39,792 bases of DNA from an uncultured Elusimicrobiales bacterium (GTDB taxonomy: Bacteria > Elusimicrobiota > Elusimicrobia > Elusimicrobiales > Elusimicrobiaceae), in assembly GCA_944326765.1 (NCBI GenBank), contig CALVFE010000012.1:1-39792 (forward strand), given 5' to 3'. This document shows, piece by piece, positions 24,182-32,797 of this stretch (its first letter is position 1; every line of letters starts with the position of its first letter). A model generated the notes under the pieces. The model ran no database searches, had not been told where the DNA came from, and worked only from the letters and a program-made list of their open reading frames with translations. The position numbers and the translations under genes are program-made.

Positions 24182-26521
24182 TTATTTTTCACCCGTGAGA
24201 TCGGTTGGCCGGGGTTCGGGCACCGCCTCGGCCGATTCCGCGGCAACGACCGGCTCCGCCGGCTGCTTCGGCCACCCGGAAGCGGAAGGTTCCGCGTCTG
24301 TTACAGGTTGTGAGGATTTCTTTTTAAACAACCCAAATATCCCCCCAATCCCTTTTTTGACGGAACGGCTGGCAAAATTGTTGCTGATTCCCTGCGTCAG
24401 CAGGGAAGAAACAGAACCTATCAGGCTCATATTGCCTTCGGGATTATTCACGGTACCGCCCACTTTTAGCGTAAGGGGCATAATTCCGTCGGCTTCGTGT
24501 TTGCCGGGCGCCGCCTGTACGGTCATATCCAGTTTGCCGGTATTAAAATCGGTCGTGCCATCTAATGTAAAAGAAACGGTATCCGACACAAAGCTTCCGC
24601 CTTTTACGTCAGCCACCCCCCTCTTAAACGTAACATCGGTCACGAAAGCATCATACTCCAGCCTGCCATTTATTTTCCGATCCGTATAGGGCACTTTGAT
24701 TTGTATGGGTTGGCCGTCGGAACCGGTAACTGTCTGAATGACTTGATCGGGCTGGGAAGTATCTTGATCGGCGCCTACGGCTTCCAAAAGGCCGTCTCCC
24801 AATCCGTCCAATACGGCAAAAACATTCATGGAATTAAACACTTTTCCCACTACGTTAATGGATAAAAATAATACTTTCATAACCGCGTTGGCGTTGGTAA
24901 GATGATAAAGATCTTTAATCTCTCCTTTTCCCATGGAAAGCGTTAACTGTCCGTGCGTCTTTTTTAAATCCGGCGTAACCCCCGTTAACTGAGAACGGAA
25001 GGCGATATCCGTTCCATACACATACGGAGCGTCCAGGGAATCAATTTGAATATCCGCACGGATATTGACAGGCGGCCAAGCTTGGGCGGGCATGTTAGCA
25101 ACGGTTAAACGGGTATCTTCCACAAACCCCGCAGCGGGAACGGGATCCGTCGCCGCTGCGGCGGCGGGAGGCAGCACCACCCGGCGAGCGCGCAGCAGCA
25201 CGTCTGCCTCTATATGGCGGGGATTCCGAGCCAGATTTACACTGCCTTGGAAATCTTCCTCATTCAATTTTCCGTTGAAAGAAACCTGGGTTTTAGCGGA
25301 AACGAAGGGGATTTTTCCCGCTCCGCTCAGCTGCGCCGACAGGGCAGAAAATTTCCCGACTCGTTCCAATTGTACCGCTCCGTTCTGCAAAGATCCCGAA
25401 AAAGTAGCGCCGTCCGTTTCCCACAGGCCCGATGCCCTAAACTGACCGGCCGGTCTATATTGCTGGTTCCAATCCGGAAATAATTCGGCTGTTTTTCCTA
25501 GATCTGCTTCAAGCGTTAACTGGGCGCTGTCGAGCTTTTGGGTTGCATAATTGCCCGATCCCGTTAAAAAAGTCTGCATTCCCGGCAGGGAGAAACGAAG
25601 GGATTGGGCAGACAAAGTTTGTTTTTCCGTATTGAAGGAGAACTGCGCTTCCAACACGGCCTGCGGCAGGGAAAAGGCGGGAAAATCTCGGCCTAATTGG
25701 GAGAGAATTTGGGAGGAAAAACGATTCAAAGTCAAATTGGTTTTGACGGAAGGATGAGAAAAATTATCCACCCGCAGCTCCCCCTGCAAAGAAGCCTCCT
25801 GATAGCGGGCTGTCAAGCGGGTAATTTGCGCGTAAGCTTGATCCCAATTTAAATTTTTAAAATCGGCACGTCCTGCCCATTCTATCGGGATCGTAAAGAT
25901 TTTCCCGTCAGTTTCATAGGAAAATTCCGATTTCCATTTGGCCGAAAACTCCTGCTGAAAACCAAACCGCTGAACGGAAAAAAGCAGATCCGAAAGCATC
26001 ATTTTGGTATGCGTTTGCAAATCCGTAAAAGTAATGTCGGTTTGGCGCAGCACCAGTTGCTGCAAAGTGATATTAAAAGGGACATCGTCAGGTTGCTCTT
26101 TTGGCTGATTGCCGAACGAAGACGCGGGCGCAAGCAGATCTTCCCAGTTAAAAGAACCGTCTTCTGTCCGTTCCAAATAGAGCTGCGCTCCGGAAACCGT
26201 AAAAGAACGAAGTTTTAAATGGCCATGCAACAAATGCAGCAAGGCCAAGCGCAGGCGTATGCGTTGAACGGCAAGAAAAGTTCCTTGTTGGAAACCGCCT
26301 GCTTGGGAAATCTCCAGTCCGTCTAGTTTTACCCCCATAAAACTGGCAGACATTTTTTGCAGCCGTACGGTACGCCCCAGCGTCTGTGAGGCTTTTTGTT
26401 CCACCCACTGGCGCAGCCAATCGCTAGAAGAAGCCCACCGCAATAACAAATCCGCCCCGAGACAGGCAATCCCGCCGCACACCGCCACTACAGCGATGCG
26501 TTTTAGCCATTTATTCTTCAC
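24182..26521 (-). CDS. AsmA-family envelope protein
   Basis: A 779-residue protein anchored by one N-terminal helix (~9-28), followed by an AsmA/chorein-like N-domain (LGRTVRLQKMSASFMGVKLDGLEI, ~47-72) and a long beta-rich periplasmic region, with an AsmA-type C-domain (~500-700: YEYDAFVTDVTF-like strands, GTTDFNTGKLDMTVQAAP). The tail is charged and Pro-rich. AsmA-like proteins are thought to bridge membranes and move phospholipids to the outer membrane; this would fit next to the PE synthesis and LPS genes. Starts with GTG inside the end of queH (11-base overlap), with GAGG 7 bases upstream. No other start looks better. Confidence 0.85.
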   Translation of the reverse strand: MKNKWLKRIAVVAVCGGIACLGADLLLRWASSSDWLRQWVEQKASQTLGRTVRLQKMSASFMGVKLDGLEISQAGGFQQGTFLAVQRIRLRLALLHLLHGHLKLRSFTVSGAQLYLERTEDGSFNWEDLLAPASSFGNQPKEQPDDVPFNITLQQLVLRQTDITFTDLQTHTKMMLSDLLFSVQRFGFQQEFSAKWKSEFSYETDGKIFTIPIEWAGRADFKNLNWDQAYAQITRLTARYQEASLQGELRVDNFSHPSVKTNLTLNRFSSQILSQLGRDFPAFSLPQAVLEAQFSFNTEKQTLSAQSLRFSLPGMQTFLTGSGNYATQKLDSAQLTLEADLGKTAELFPDWNQQYRPAGQFRASGLWETDGATFSGSLQNGAVQLERVGKFSALSAQLSGAGKIPFVSAKTQVSFNGKLNEEDFQGSVNLARNPRHIEADVLLRARRVVLPPAAAAATDPVPAAGFVEDTRLTVANMPAQAWPPVNIRADIQIDSLDAPYVYGTDIAFRSQLTGVTPDLKKTHGQLTLSMGKGEIKDLYHLTNANAVMKVLFLSINVVGKVFNSMNVFAVLDGLGDGLLEAVGADQDTSQPDQVIQTVTGSDGQPIQIKVPYTDRKINGRLEYDAFVTDVTFKRGVADVKGGSFVSDTVSFTLDGTTDFNTGKLDMTVQAAPGKHEADGIMPLTLKVGGTVNNPEGNMSLIGSVSSLLTQGISNNFASRSVKKGIGGIFGLFKKKSSQPVTDAEPSASGWPKQPAEPVVAAESAEAVPEPRPTDLTGEK

Positions 26522-27068
26522 TTTTTTTCCTCATACTGTATTTACAGCCGCAATAATCCTGCTGATATAAATTCAGTTCTTTAATCAAAGCCCGCCGCAA
26601 TTCCTCCAACCCGCCTTTGCGCCAGTTAACGGCCACATAAGGCTTACCCGTTTGAATCCACGCCCAGCGCGCGGCTTGGTTTACTTGGTTTAAATTTTTG
26701 TATCGAGATACCCCCAATACCGAAGCAAAAGCATCAAATTGATGTTCTTTGGCATATTGCGCGGCGCGTTTTAAACGCATAGCAAAACACGCCGAACACC
26801 GTTTCCCCTGCTCTGGCTCGTTCTCCAAACCTTTGACGCATTCCTCCCATACTTCCGGTTCATAAGGAAGTTCGGCAAATTTCACGCCGATAGAAGCACA
26901 AGCGCGTTTTTGTTCATCACGCCGTTTTGCATACTCGGCGGCCGGATAGATATTGGGATTATAAAAAAGCACAGTAACTTCTACACCGTCTTGATGAAGC
27001 TTTTTCATCACGGCGCATGAACACGGCGCGCAACAGGATAACACAAGCAGTTTAGCGGGTAGTTTCAT
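26511..27068 (-). CDS. queH: Epoxyqueuosine reductase QueH
   Basis: A 185-residue cytoplasmic protein of the QueH (former DUF208) family, which performs the last step of queuosine tRNA modification. Its Cys clusters are intact: SCCAPCS (Cys12, 13, 16), RCSACFAMRL, and YCGCKYS near the C-terminus, together with FYNPNIYPAAEYAKR. The family binds an iron-sulfur cluster and metal through these Cys. No ribosome site precedes the ATG; TACACT is 6 bases upstream, suggesting a leaderless mRNA. It overlaps the AsmA gene by 11 bases, so the two are cotranscribed though functionally unlinked. No other queuosine gene is in the window. Confidence 0.93.
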   Translation of the reverse strand: MKLPAKLLVLSCCAPCSCAVMKKLHQDGVEVTVLFYNPNIYPAAEYAKRRDEQKRACASIGVKFAELPYEPEVWEECVKGLENEPEQGKRCSACFAMRLKRAAQYAKEHQFDAFASVLGVSRYKNLNQVNQAARWAWIQTGKPYVAVNWRKGGLEELRRALIKELNLYQQDYCGCKYSMRKKSEE

Positions 27069-27074
27069 ATATAA

Positions 27075-27080
27075 AGTGTA
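27075..27080 (-). promoter_or_regulatory. -10 box of queH, 6 bases from its ATG
   Basis: TACACT followed by TTATAT and the queH ATG; the -35 is not clear. Confidence 0.35.
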
Positions 27081-27141
27081 GCAAAAGAAATTTCATAAAA
27101 GCACTTTTTACAAAGCCAAAAAAGGATTATTTCTAAACTAA

Positions 27142-27168
27142 AAAGGAGCGGGCGATCCGCTCCTTTTA
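27142..27168 (-). terminator. Terminator after the corA gene
   Basis: AAAAGGAGCGG / CCGCTCCTTTT perfect 11-base-pair stem, 5-base loop, running into TTAGTTT on the minus strand. Confidence 0.85.
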
Positions 27169-27184
27169 GTATATTTAAAACGTC

Positions 27185-28099
27185 TTACCAATTCTTATGC
27201 CGCCAGAAAATCATAACCAGCCACACCAAAATCAAACAGATGCCAATCAACATCCAAAAAGCGTCCGGGTGATTGGAAAGCGGCAAGGCCACATTCATAC
27301 CGTACGCACTAACTACCAAGGTCGGCACCATCATCCAAATGGTAATTACGTTTAATTTTTTAATCAGTTGGTTTAAATTGTTGTTCACGATAGAGGCGCG
27401 CGCGTCCAACAGTTGCGCCAGAATGTTGGAATAAATATCCGCCTGGGTTTTACACTGCATATTTTCCACGATAATATCGTCCAACATTTCTTCGTCTTTT
27501 TCATCAAATCCGATTCGGGCGGAAAGGTTGCGCGTTTTTTCAAATACGAATCCGTTGGAAGTGATCGCTTCGGCGTAATACACCAAACTTTTTACCAAGC
27601 TAAACAAGTTCAGCAGATAGGTATTATCCATCGACTCGGTAATTTTGTCTTCAATTTCTTCGGAAATCATATGGATAATGCGCAAGTGTTCCACATAATG
27701 GGAAATAGAATTGTACACCAATTTCAAAAAGACTTCTTTAATGGAAGAAACCGTGTGAAACCGCTTCCCGACAAACAGCGGAATATCTTCCGCCAGCACC
27801 ACAATCAGCTTTTTTTCAAACAAGAACATGCCCACCGACGCCACTTTAAACTCCAGCTGATCTTTGCCGGAATAATTTTTAGGCCGTTTATAAATCATCA
27901 CAATATGTTCCGGCTCAAATTCCAAGCGGGGCAATTCGTCGGGATCGAGCGAGGAGGCGAGGGTATGCTCGTCGATTTGACAAGACTCCACCAAATAACG
28001 CTGTTCTTCCACCGATGGATTCGTATATACAAACACTTGGGCAGCATCCGAATCGGTTTCCGTTAGTTTTTTATTATTGATTTGATATTTCTTAAGCAT
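27185..28099 (-). CDS. corA: CorA-family magnesium/divalent cation channel
   Basis: A 304-residue protein with the CorA plan: N-terminal alpha/beta cytoplasmic domain, long helices (~125-240), and two C-terminal membrane segments with the selectivity loop YGMN between them (SAYGMNVALP). The charged C-terminus FWRHKNW is typical. CorA pentamers import Mg2+ (or Co2+/Ni2+). GAGG 7 bases upstream of the ATG is the ribosome site. A good promoter (TTTACA/TATCAT) lies just upstream, so it is probably transcribed alone. Confidence 0.92.
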   Translation of the reverse strand: MLKKYQINNKKLTETDSDAAQVFVYTNPSVEEQRYLVESCQIDEHTLASSLDPDELPRLEFEPEHIVMIYKRPKNYSGKDQLEFKVASVGMFLFEKKLIVVLAEDIPLFVGKRFHTVSSIKEVFLKLVYNSISHYVEHLRIIHMISEEIEDKITESMDNTYLLNLFSLVKSLVYYAEAITSNGFVFEKTRNLSARIGFDEKDEEMLDDIIVENMQCKTQADIYSNILAQLLDARASIVNNNLNQLIKKLNVITIWMMVPTLVVSAYGMNVALPLSNHPDAFWMLIGICLILVWLVMIFWRHKNW

Positions 28100-28132
28100 A
28101 CAGCGCCTCGCTCTCCCGGCAATTATACCTAA

Positions 28133-28161
28133 ATGATACCACCAAACTGCGCCCTTGTAAA
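28133..28161 (-). promoter_or_regulatory. Promoter of corA
   Basis: Minus strand TTTACA (28156-28161), 17-base spacer, TATCAT (28133-28138). A second TATAAT lies at 28122-28127. Confidence 0.6.
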
Positions 28162-28173
28162 GCTTTTATCGCC

Positions 28174-29535
28174 CTATTCTTGGGCGGCACCACGGGCATA
28201 CTGCAATTCCGCCGCCAGATAGGTTTTGGTCTCCTCAAACACTTCTTTGCGCAGCAGCCACAGCGCCAAGATATTGGGGATACACATTACGGCAATGGCC
28301 GTATCGGCCAATTCCCATACGAGTTTTGGGCTTAAAAACCCGCCGACGCACATCATGGCAAGCCACACCCAATAAACCGGTTTTTCCACATTTACGCCCA
28401 AACAAAACTGCATGGATTTGGCCGTATAATAACTCCAACCGACCAACGTAGAAAACGCAAATAAAGACAGCGATACCAGCAGAAAAAACGATCCGCCCGG
28501 CACCGTGGCAAACGCATTTTCGGCCAACTGCGCGCCAAAAAGCGTTCCGCCGCGCCAATCTCCGGCGATTACCACCGCTACGCCCGAAAGCAGACAGATG
28601 ACCAAAGTATCCCAAAACACGGTGGAAGACGAAATAAGCCCCTGCCGCACAGAATTGGGTGTTTGAGCGGCAGCGGCGGCGATGGCGCCGCTGCCGCTTC
28701 CGGCCTCGTTAGAAAGGACACCGCGCGATACCCCGTAACGCACGGCTTCTTTAAGCGTAATGCCTACCGCTCCGCCTATGACAGCCGTTCCGGTAAAGGC
28801 GCTTTTGAAAATACAAGCAATCGCCCAAGGTAGCTTATCTGCGTGCATCACAATCACAATCACGCACAGCAAAATATAGATGATTGCCATCAACGGCACC
28901 AGCCATTTACAGAAAGCGGCAATTTTACGCACGCCGCCCAAAATAACAGTAGCCGTCAGCCCGATTAACACAAAGGTCGTCAGCGCGGCCGGCGCCTGAA
29001 AAACAGAATCATAAATCGCCACCAGCGAATTGGTTTGGATCAGTGCGTCTGCAAATCCCATCAGGGCGGTAGCAATGGCAAAAACCGCAGCGGTTTTTTT
29101 CATATTCAGCCCATTTTTAAGCACATACATAGGGCCGCCCACATATTCGCCGTTTTCGTTTTTTTCGCGGTACTTGACCGCCAACACCGATTCGGCATAT
29201 TTAGTAGCCATTGCGAAAAAAGCGGAAAGCATCATCCAAAAAAGCGCCCCCGGTCCCCCGGTGGAAACGGCCGCCGCCACGCCCACGATGTTGCCGGTTC
29301 CCACCATGGCGGCCAAGGCGATTACAAGGGCGCCGAAACTGCTTACGGCGCCGGCGGATTTGCTTTTTTTAAGAGAAAGAGAAATGGAATGGAACAGGTG
29401 TTTTTGAATAAATTTTAATTTCCAGCTGAAATACAAGCTAATGCCTATGATCAACACCATCATCGGCGCGCCCCATAAGAACGCGTTGAACTTCACAATT
29501 CCCTGCGTAATCAGTTCCATCATACTCTGCTCCAT
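28174..29535 (-). CDS. Sodium:amino-acid symporter (AGCS family)
   Basis: A 453-residue inner-membrane transporter of the alanine/glycine:cation symporter family. AALAAMVGTGNIVGVAAAVS-like segment (ALVIALAAMVGTGNIVGVAA), the GGPGALFWMMLSAFFAMATKYAE block, GGPMYVLKNGL and SNEAGSGSGAIAAAAAQT are hallmark motifs. About 11 helices. It imports alanine or glycine with Na+. The start is set at the ATG at 29535, with AAGGA 6 bases upstream; the frame is open to 29637 but that overlaps the divergent gene. It shares a 65-base regulatory gap with the nucleoside phosphorylase. Confidence 0.93.
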   Translation of the reverse strand: MEQSMMELITQGIVKFNAFLWGAPMMVLIIGISLYFSWKLKFIQKHLFHSISLSLKKSKSAGAVSSFGALVIALAAMVGTGNIVGVAAAVSTGGPGALFWMMLSAFFAMATKYAESVLAVKYREKNENGEYVGGPMYVLKNGLNMKKTAAVFAIATALMGFADALIQTNSLVAIYDSVFQAPAALTTFVLIGLTATVILGGVRKIAAFCKWLVPLMAIIYILLCVIVIVMHADKLPWAIACIFKSAFTGTAVIGGAVGITLKEAVRYGVSRGVLSNEAGSGSGAIAAAAAQTPNSVRQGLISSSTVFWDTLVICLLSGVAVVIAGDWRGGTLFGAQLAENAFATVPGGSFFLLVSLSLFAFSTLVGWSYYTAKSMQFCLGVNVEKPVYWVWLAMMCVGGFLSPKLVWELADTAIAVMCIPNILALWLLRKEVFEETKTYLAAELQYARGAAQE

Positions 29536-29566
29536 TTTATTCCTTCTTTTTTGTATAGTATTAAGT

Positions 29567-29582
29567 GTTGTAAATATACAAC
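29567..29582. promoter_or_regulatory. Palindrome in the gap between AGCS and phosphorylase genes
   Basis: GTTGTA-AATA-TACAAC is a perfect inverted repeat; a further TTGTATA half-like element lies at 29551-29557. It sits between the divergent starts and overlaps the likely -35 region of the symporter gene (with TACTAT at 29555-29560 as its -10). A repressor or activator site is plausible. Confidence 0.4.
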
Positions 29583-29600
29583 TCGTAAATTTTACCAAAT

Positions 29601-30347
29601 ATGAATCTGCTATACCCAAAAAATAAAAAACCCGCATTAAAAGAAATCTCCACCCCGGCCGGATATGTCCGCCATGTAGCGGCGGGGCTTGTTTTGCCGC
29701 AAAAAGCGATTTTATGTCCGATTTCTTCGCTTACCCGTTATGTAAACAGTCAAGCTCGGTATAAAAAATATAATTGCGAAGCGGATATCTATGCTTTATC
29801 CGGAGAAAATTTATGTTATGTAACCCAGTTTGGGTCTGGCGCGCCGGGCATGACGATGGCCTTGGAAGTGCTTATCGCATTGGGCGTAAAAGAGTTTGTA
29901 TTTATTGGGCTGGCCGGTTCGCTGCAGGAAGAAGTCCAGCCGGCCGACATCGTTCTTTGCGAAGAAGCTTTGTGCGACGACGGCACCTCTCCCTGTTACA
30001 CTGCCCGGGAAACCAGCCGGCCGAATAAAACGCTGCTGGGAAACCTGGCCAAACAGCTGCGCGCCCAAGGGAAGAATTTCCATATCGGCCGCAACTGGAC
30101 AACAGACGCCATCTTCCGCGAAACCAAAGAAGAAGTGAAACACTACCAGAAAAAAGACGTCTTAACCGTGGAAATGGAAGCCGCCGCTTTCTACGCCGTC
30201 TGTGCCAAACGCAAAGTAAAAGCGGCCGCGGCCTTTGTGGTAAGCGACGTGTTAGCTCGTTTAAAATGGGAACCGCACTTCGGCGAAAAACCGATCTTCC
30301 TCGCGTTGGAAGACGTGTTTGACGCGGCGCGGAAAATTCTTAAATAA
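29601..30347 (+). CDS. Nucleoside phosphorylase (PNP/UDP family)
   Basis: A 248-residue enzyme of the purine/uridine phosphorylase fold. Evidence: QFGSGAPGMTMALEVLIALG (phosphate/ribose site), FIGLAGSLQEEVQPADIVLCEEALCDDG, and VEMEAAAFYAVCAKR, the ribose-binding Met-Glu pair of the family, then VVSDVLA. It splits a nucleoside with phosphate in salvage; base specificity is not clear. No Shine-Dalgarno precedes the ATG, and TAAATT is 9 bases upstream. Divergent from the AGCS symporter. Confidence 0.88.
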   Translation: MNLLYPKNKKPALKEISTPAGYVRHVAAGLVLPQKAILCPISSLTRYVNSQARYKKYNCEADIYALSGENLCYVTQFGSGAPGMTMALEVLIALGVKEFVFIGLAGSLQEEVQPADIVLCEEALCDDGTSPCYTARETSRPNKTLLGNLAKQLRAQGKNFHIGRNWTTDAIFRETKEEVKHYQKKDVLTVEMEAAAFYAVCAKRKVKAAAAFVVSDVLARLKWEPHFGEKPIFLALEDVFDAARKILK

Positions 30348-30395
30348 TCCGCCTTTTGCGGATATCGCGCCGTTCCACCCCGGCGCAATTCATAT

Positions 30396-30427
30396 AAAAA
30401 ACAACGGCGCAAAGGCCGTTGTTTTTT
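30396..30427. terminator. Bidirectional terminator between phosphorylase and kinase genes
   Basis: AAAAAACAACGGC / GCCGTTGTTTTTT perfect 13-base-pair stem, 6-base loop, between convergent genes. Confidence 0.88.
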
Positions 30428-30444
30428 AAGAAGCAAATATCTTC

Positions 30445-31932
30445 TTAATAATGCGTTTTTTCCAAATCGTCCGGCAGCGGATCAATGGCTTTCAGCCGGC
30501 TCCAGAATTCGTCAATAGTTTGAATGCGCTCTTTGGGATCTTCTTTTAGCGCATCTTCCAGCAGCGAATCTACTGCCGGCGGCACGTTGGGCGCCAGTTT
30601 GGAAACGGGAACAATTTTCTTCTTGGCAATGTCAAATCCTTTTACCGTCCACGGCACTTGCCCGACTAACGCCTCATACAAACACAAAGCCAAAGAATAT
30701 ACGTCCGACTGTTTGCGCATAAACCCCTTTTGTTGTTCCGGCGCCATATAAGCCGGCGTGCCGGCTACGGTGCGCGCGCCGGTTTCGTGATCCACCGACT
30801 TTTTGGCCACGCCAAAATCCATCACTTTGGCCTTGTCATCTTCAAAAATCATAATATTGCCGGGTTTTAAATCGCAATGAATAATATCCTGCGAATGGGC
30901 ATAATGCAGCCCGCGGCACACATACTCGAAAATTTGTTTTGCTTTAGAGAACGGCAGTCTGCCGTCAATATCCAACCGCGTTTCCAGCGTTTGCCCATCT
31001 ACATATTCAAATACCAAATAGAGAGAACTTTCGGATTCAATTACCGTATAGATTTCCACAATACACGGGTGCCGCAGCAGTGCCACCATGCGCGCCTCGG
31101 ACAAAAACTGCTCCCGCACATAGGAACTGCGTACCAATTCCGGCCGCACCCGTTTAATGGCGACTTTGCGTTTTAACACTTTATCGTACGCCTCATATAC
31201 TTTTCCCATGCCGCCTTCGCCAATTTGGCGAATAAAATCATACTGTTCTTTAACTTCCACTTCCCGGCGGGAAAAAGCATTTCGGGGCTGGCGGAACACA
31301 TCTTCATACCGCCAATAAACGAACAACAGTACGGCCACAAACACCGCTACAAAATACAAGGTTACCCACCGGGGGGCGGACGTTTTTTGAACAGGTTTTT
31401 CGGGTTCTTCTGCGGCTTTAACCGCTGTTTTTTGATTCAAGTCGGCCTGTAGTTTTTGGGCCAACCGGGAAGAAGGATTCAGTTTTAAAGCAGTTTCTAC
31501 ATCTATTCGGGCGCGTTCGTAATTCTGTAAATGCAAATAAGCCCCGCCGCGCAAGATATAAGCCCGGGAGTCCTGTGGAGCTACGGCAATGGCTTGCCCG
31601 GCGGAATAAATGACATCATCGTACCGGCCCAGCCCGTCATAAGCAATCGCCAATAATAGATGAAAACGGTTGTCTAAAAAATTTTTGGCGGTCAAATCGT
31701 TAATGCGATGAATAACTTCATGGAAACGTTTTTCTTTAAGCTGTTTATTTAACGAAGCAATCTCCGCATTGCGGGCTTGTTGATTAAATACTTTGGCTTG
31801 GTTAGAGGTATTGGTCTGAGAAGAAAAATTTCCCCCCACAATCAATGGGGCGCTCGTTTTTGCAGGAGCCGCCCACACGGCTGCTCCGCATAACCAAATA
31901 ACCGCCAGTAAAAGAATGCCCTTTTTGAACAT
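30445..31932 (-). CDS. Receptor-type Ser/Thr protein kinase with extracytoplasmic TPRs
   Basis: A 495-residue protein: signal peptide (MFKKGILLLAVIWLCGAAVW, cut after AA), TPR-like repeats (~55-160; e.g. RAYILRGGAYLHLQNYERAR), a membrane helix (~189-206) and a C-terminal Hanks kinase (~230-480). Kinase motifs: GEGGMGKVYEAYD P-loop, VAIK (Lys260), HCDLKPGN (His352, Asp354), DFG (372-374), GTPAYMAPEQ, SDVYSLA. All catalytic residues are present; HCD replaces the usual HRD. The topology is reversed relative to PknB, where the kinase is N-terminal. No ribosome site; TAGAAT is 6 bases before the ATG. It probably senses an envelope ligand; the targets are unknown. Confidence 0.9.
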   Translation of the reverse strand: MFKKGILLLAVIWLCGAAVWAAPAKTSAPLIVGGNFSSQTNTSNQAKVFNQQARNAEIASLNKQLKEKRFHEVIHRINDLTAKNFLDNRFHLLLAIAYDGLGRYDDVIYSAGQAIAVAPQDSRAYILRGGAYLHLQNYERARIDVETALKLNPSSRLAQKLQADLNQKTAVKAAEEPEKPVQKTSAPRWVTLYFVAVFVAVLLFVYWRYEDVFRQPRNAFSRREVEVKEQYDFIRQIGEGGMGKVYEAYDKVLKRKVAIKRVRPELVRSSYVREQFLSEARMVALLRHPCIVEIYTVIESESSLYLVFEYVDGQTLETRLDIDGRLPFSKAKQIFEYVCRGLHYAHSQDIIHCDLKPGNIMIFEDDKAKVMDFGVAKKSVDHETGARTVAGTPAYMAPEQQKGFMRKQSDVYSLALCLYEALVGQVPWTVKGFDIAKKKIVPVSKLAPNVPPAVDSLLEDALKEDPKERIQTIDEFWSRLKAIDPLPDDLEKTHY

Positions 31933-31938
31933 AAGGAT

Positions 31939-31944
31939 ATTCTA
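31939..31944 (-). promoter_or_regulatory. -10 box of the kinase gene, 6 bases from its ATG
   Basis: TAGAAT followed by ATCCTT and the ATG; TTGGAA is 19 bases upstream. Divergent from the murI promoter 40 bases away. Confidence 0.5.
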
Positions 31945-31960
31945 GCACAAAGAAAGGGTT

Positions 31961-31989
31961 TTGTTCCAACCGTACAGAATTAATATAAT
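31961..31989 (+). promoter_or_regulatory. Promoter of murI, -10 box 7 bases from its ATG
   Basis: TTGTTC (31961-31966), a 17-base spacer and TATAAT (31984-31989). Transcription should start at or next to the ATG at 31997; an AGGAG between them would then not be in the mRNA, unless another upstream promoter is used. Confidence 0.65.
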
Positions 31990-31996
31990 AGGAGTT

Positions 31997-32797
31997 ATGA
32001 AAAAACAACCCATCGGCGTTTTTGATTCGGGGCTGGGCGGCCTGACCATTTTAAACGCGCTGCGCCGCGAATTGCCGAAAGAAGATTTAATTTATTTTGG
32101 CGATACCGCCAACGTACCTTACGGATCTAAATCGAAAGAAGCGGTAACCCGTTTTTCCTTGGCTATTGCCCGTTTTTTGGAAAGCCAACACGTTAAATTA
32201 ATTATTGTAGCCTGCAACACCGCTTCCGCACAGGCCTTAACAGAACTTCGCAAACAAATATCCGTACCGGTAATGGGAGTTATTGAACCTGGGGCGGAAA
32301 AAGCGGTAAGCACCACCCGCAACGGACGCATCGCCGTTTTAGGAACGGAAGGCACCATAAGAAGCAACGCTTATCCGAAAGCCATTTTAAAACGCGCGCC
32401 CAAAATGCGCGTTACCCAGCAAGCCTGTGCGCTGTTTGTACCGCTGGTGGAAGAAAACTGGGGCAAAAAACCGGCCGCCAAGCTGATTGCCCAAACCTAT
32501 TTGACTCCGATTCAACAAAGCGGAGCCGATACCGTTATTTTAGGCTGCACGCATTACCCGATATTAAAACCGGTCATTTCCCAAATTTTGGGCAAACGGG
32601 TAACTTTGGTGGACTCGGCCGATACGCTGGCCGAAGCCGCACGCCGCTTTCTGCTACAAAGCGGCCAAGCCTGCTCAACCGGAAAAGGACGCGTGCAGGT
32701 GTATGCCAGCGACGATCCCACCCGATTCAAACGTTTGGCCGGATACCTGCTGGCAGACAAGATAGGCGCCGTACGGCTTAAAAAATTGGATTTATGA
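31997..32797 (+). CDS. murI: Glutamate racemase
   Basis: A 266-residue cytoplasmic enzyme making D-glutamate for peptidoglycan. Both catalytic cysteines are seen: Cys73 in VACNTASA and Cys184 in LGCTHYP, with Asp10 in VFDSGLGG and FGDTANVPYG. The ATG at 31997 matches the family start (MKKQPIGVFDSG); AGGAG lies 2 bases upstream, rather close. The stop overlaps the start of pgeF as ATGA, so the two are coupled; both act on peptidoglycan precursor quality. Confidence 0.96.
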   Translation: MKKQPIGVFDSGLGGLTILNALRRELPKEDLIYFGDTANVPYGSKSKEAVTRFSLAIARFLESQHVKLIIVACNTASAQALTELRKQISVPVMGVIEPGAEKAVSTTRNGRIAVLGTEGTIRSNAYPKAILKRAPKMRVTQQACALFVPLVEENWGKKPAAKLIAQTYLTPIQQSGADTVILGCTHYPILKPVISQILGKRVTLVDSADTLAEAARRFLLQSGQACSTGKGRVQVYASDDPTRFKRLAGYLLADKIGAVRLKKLDL

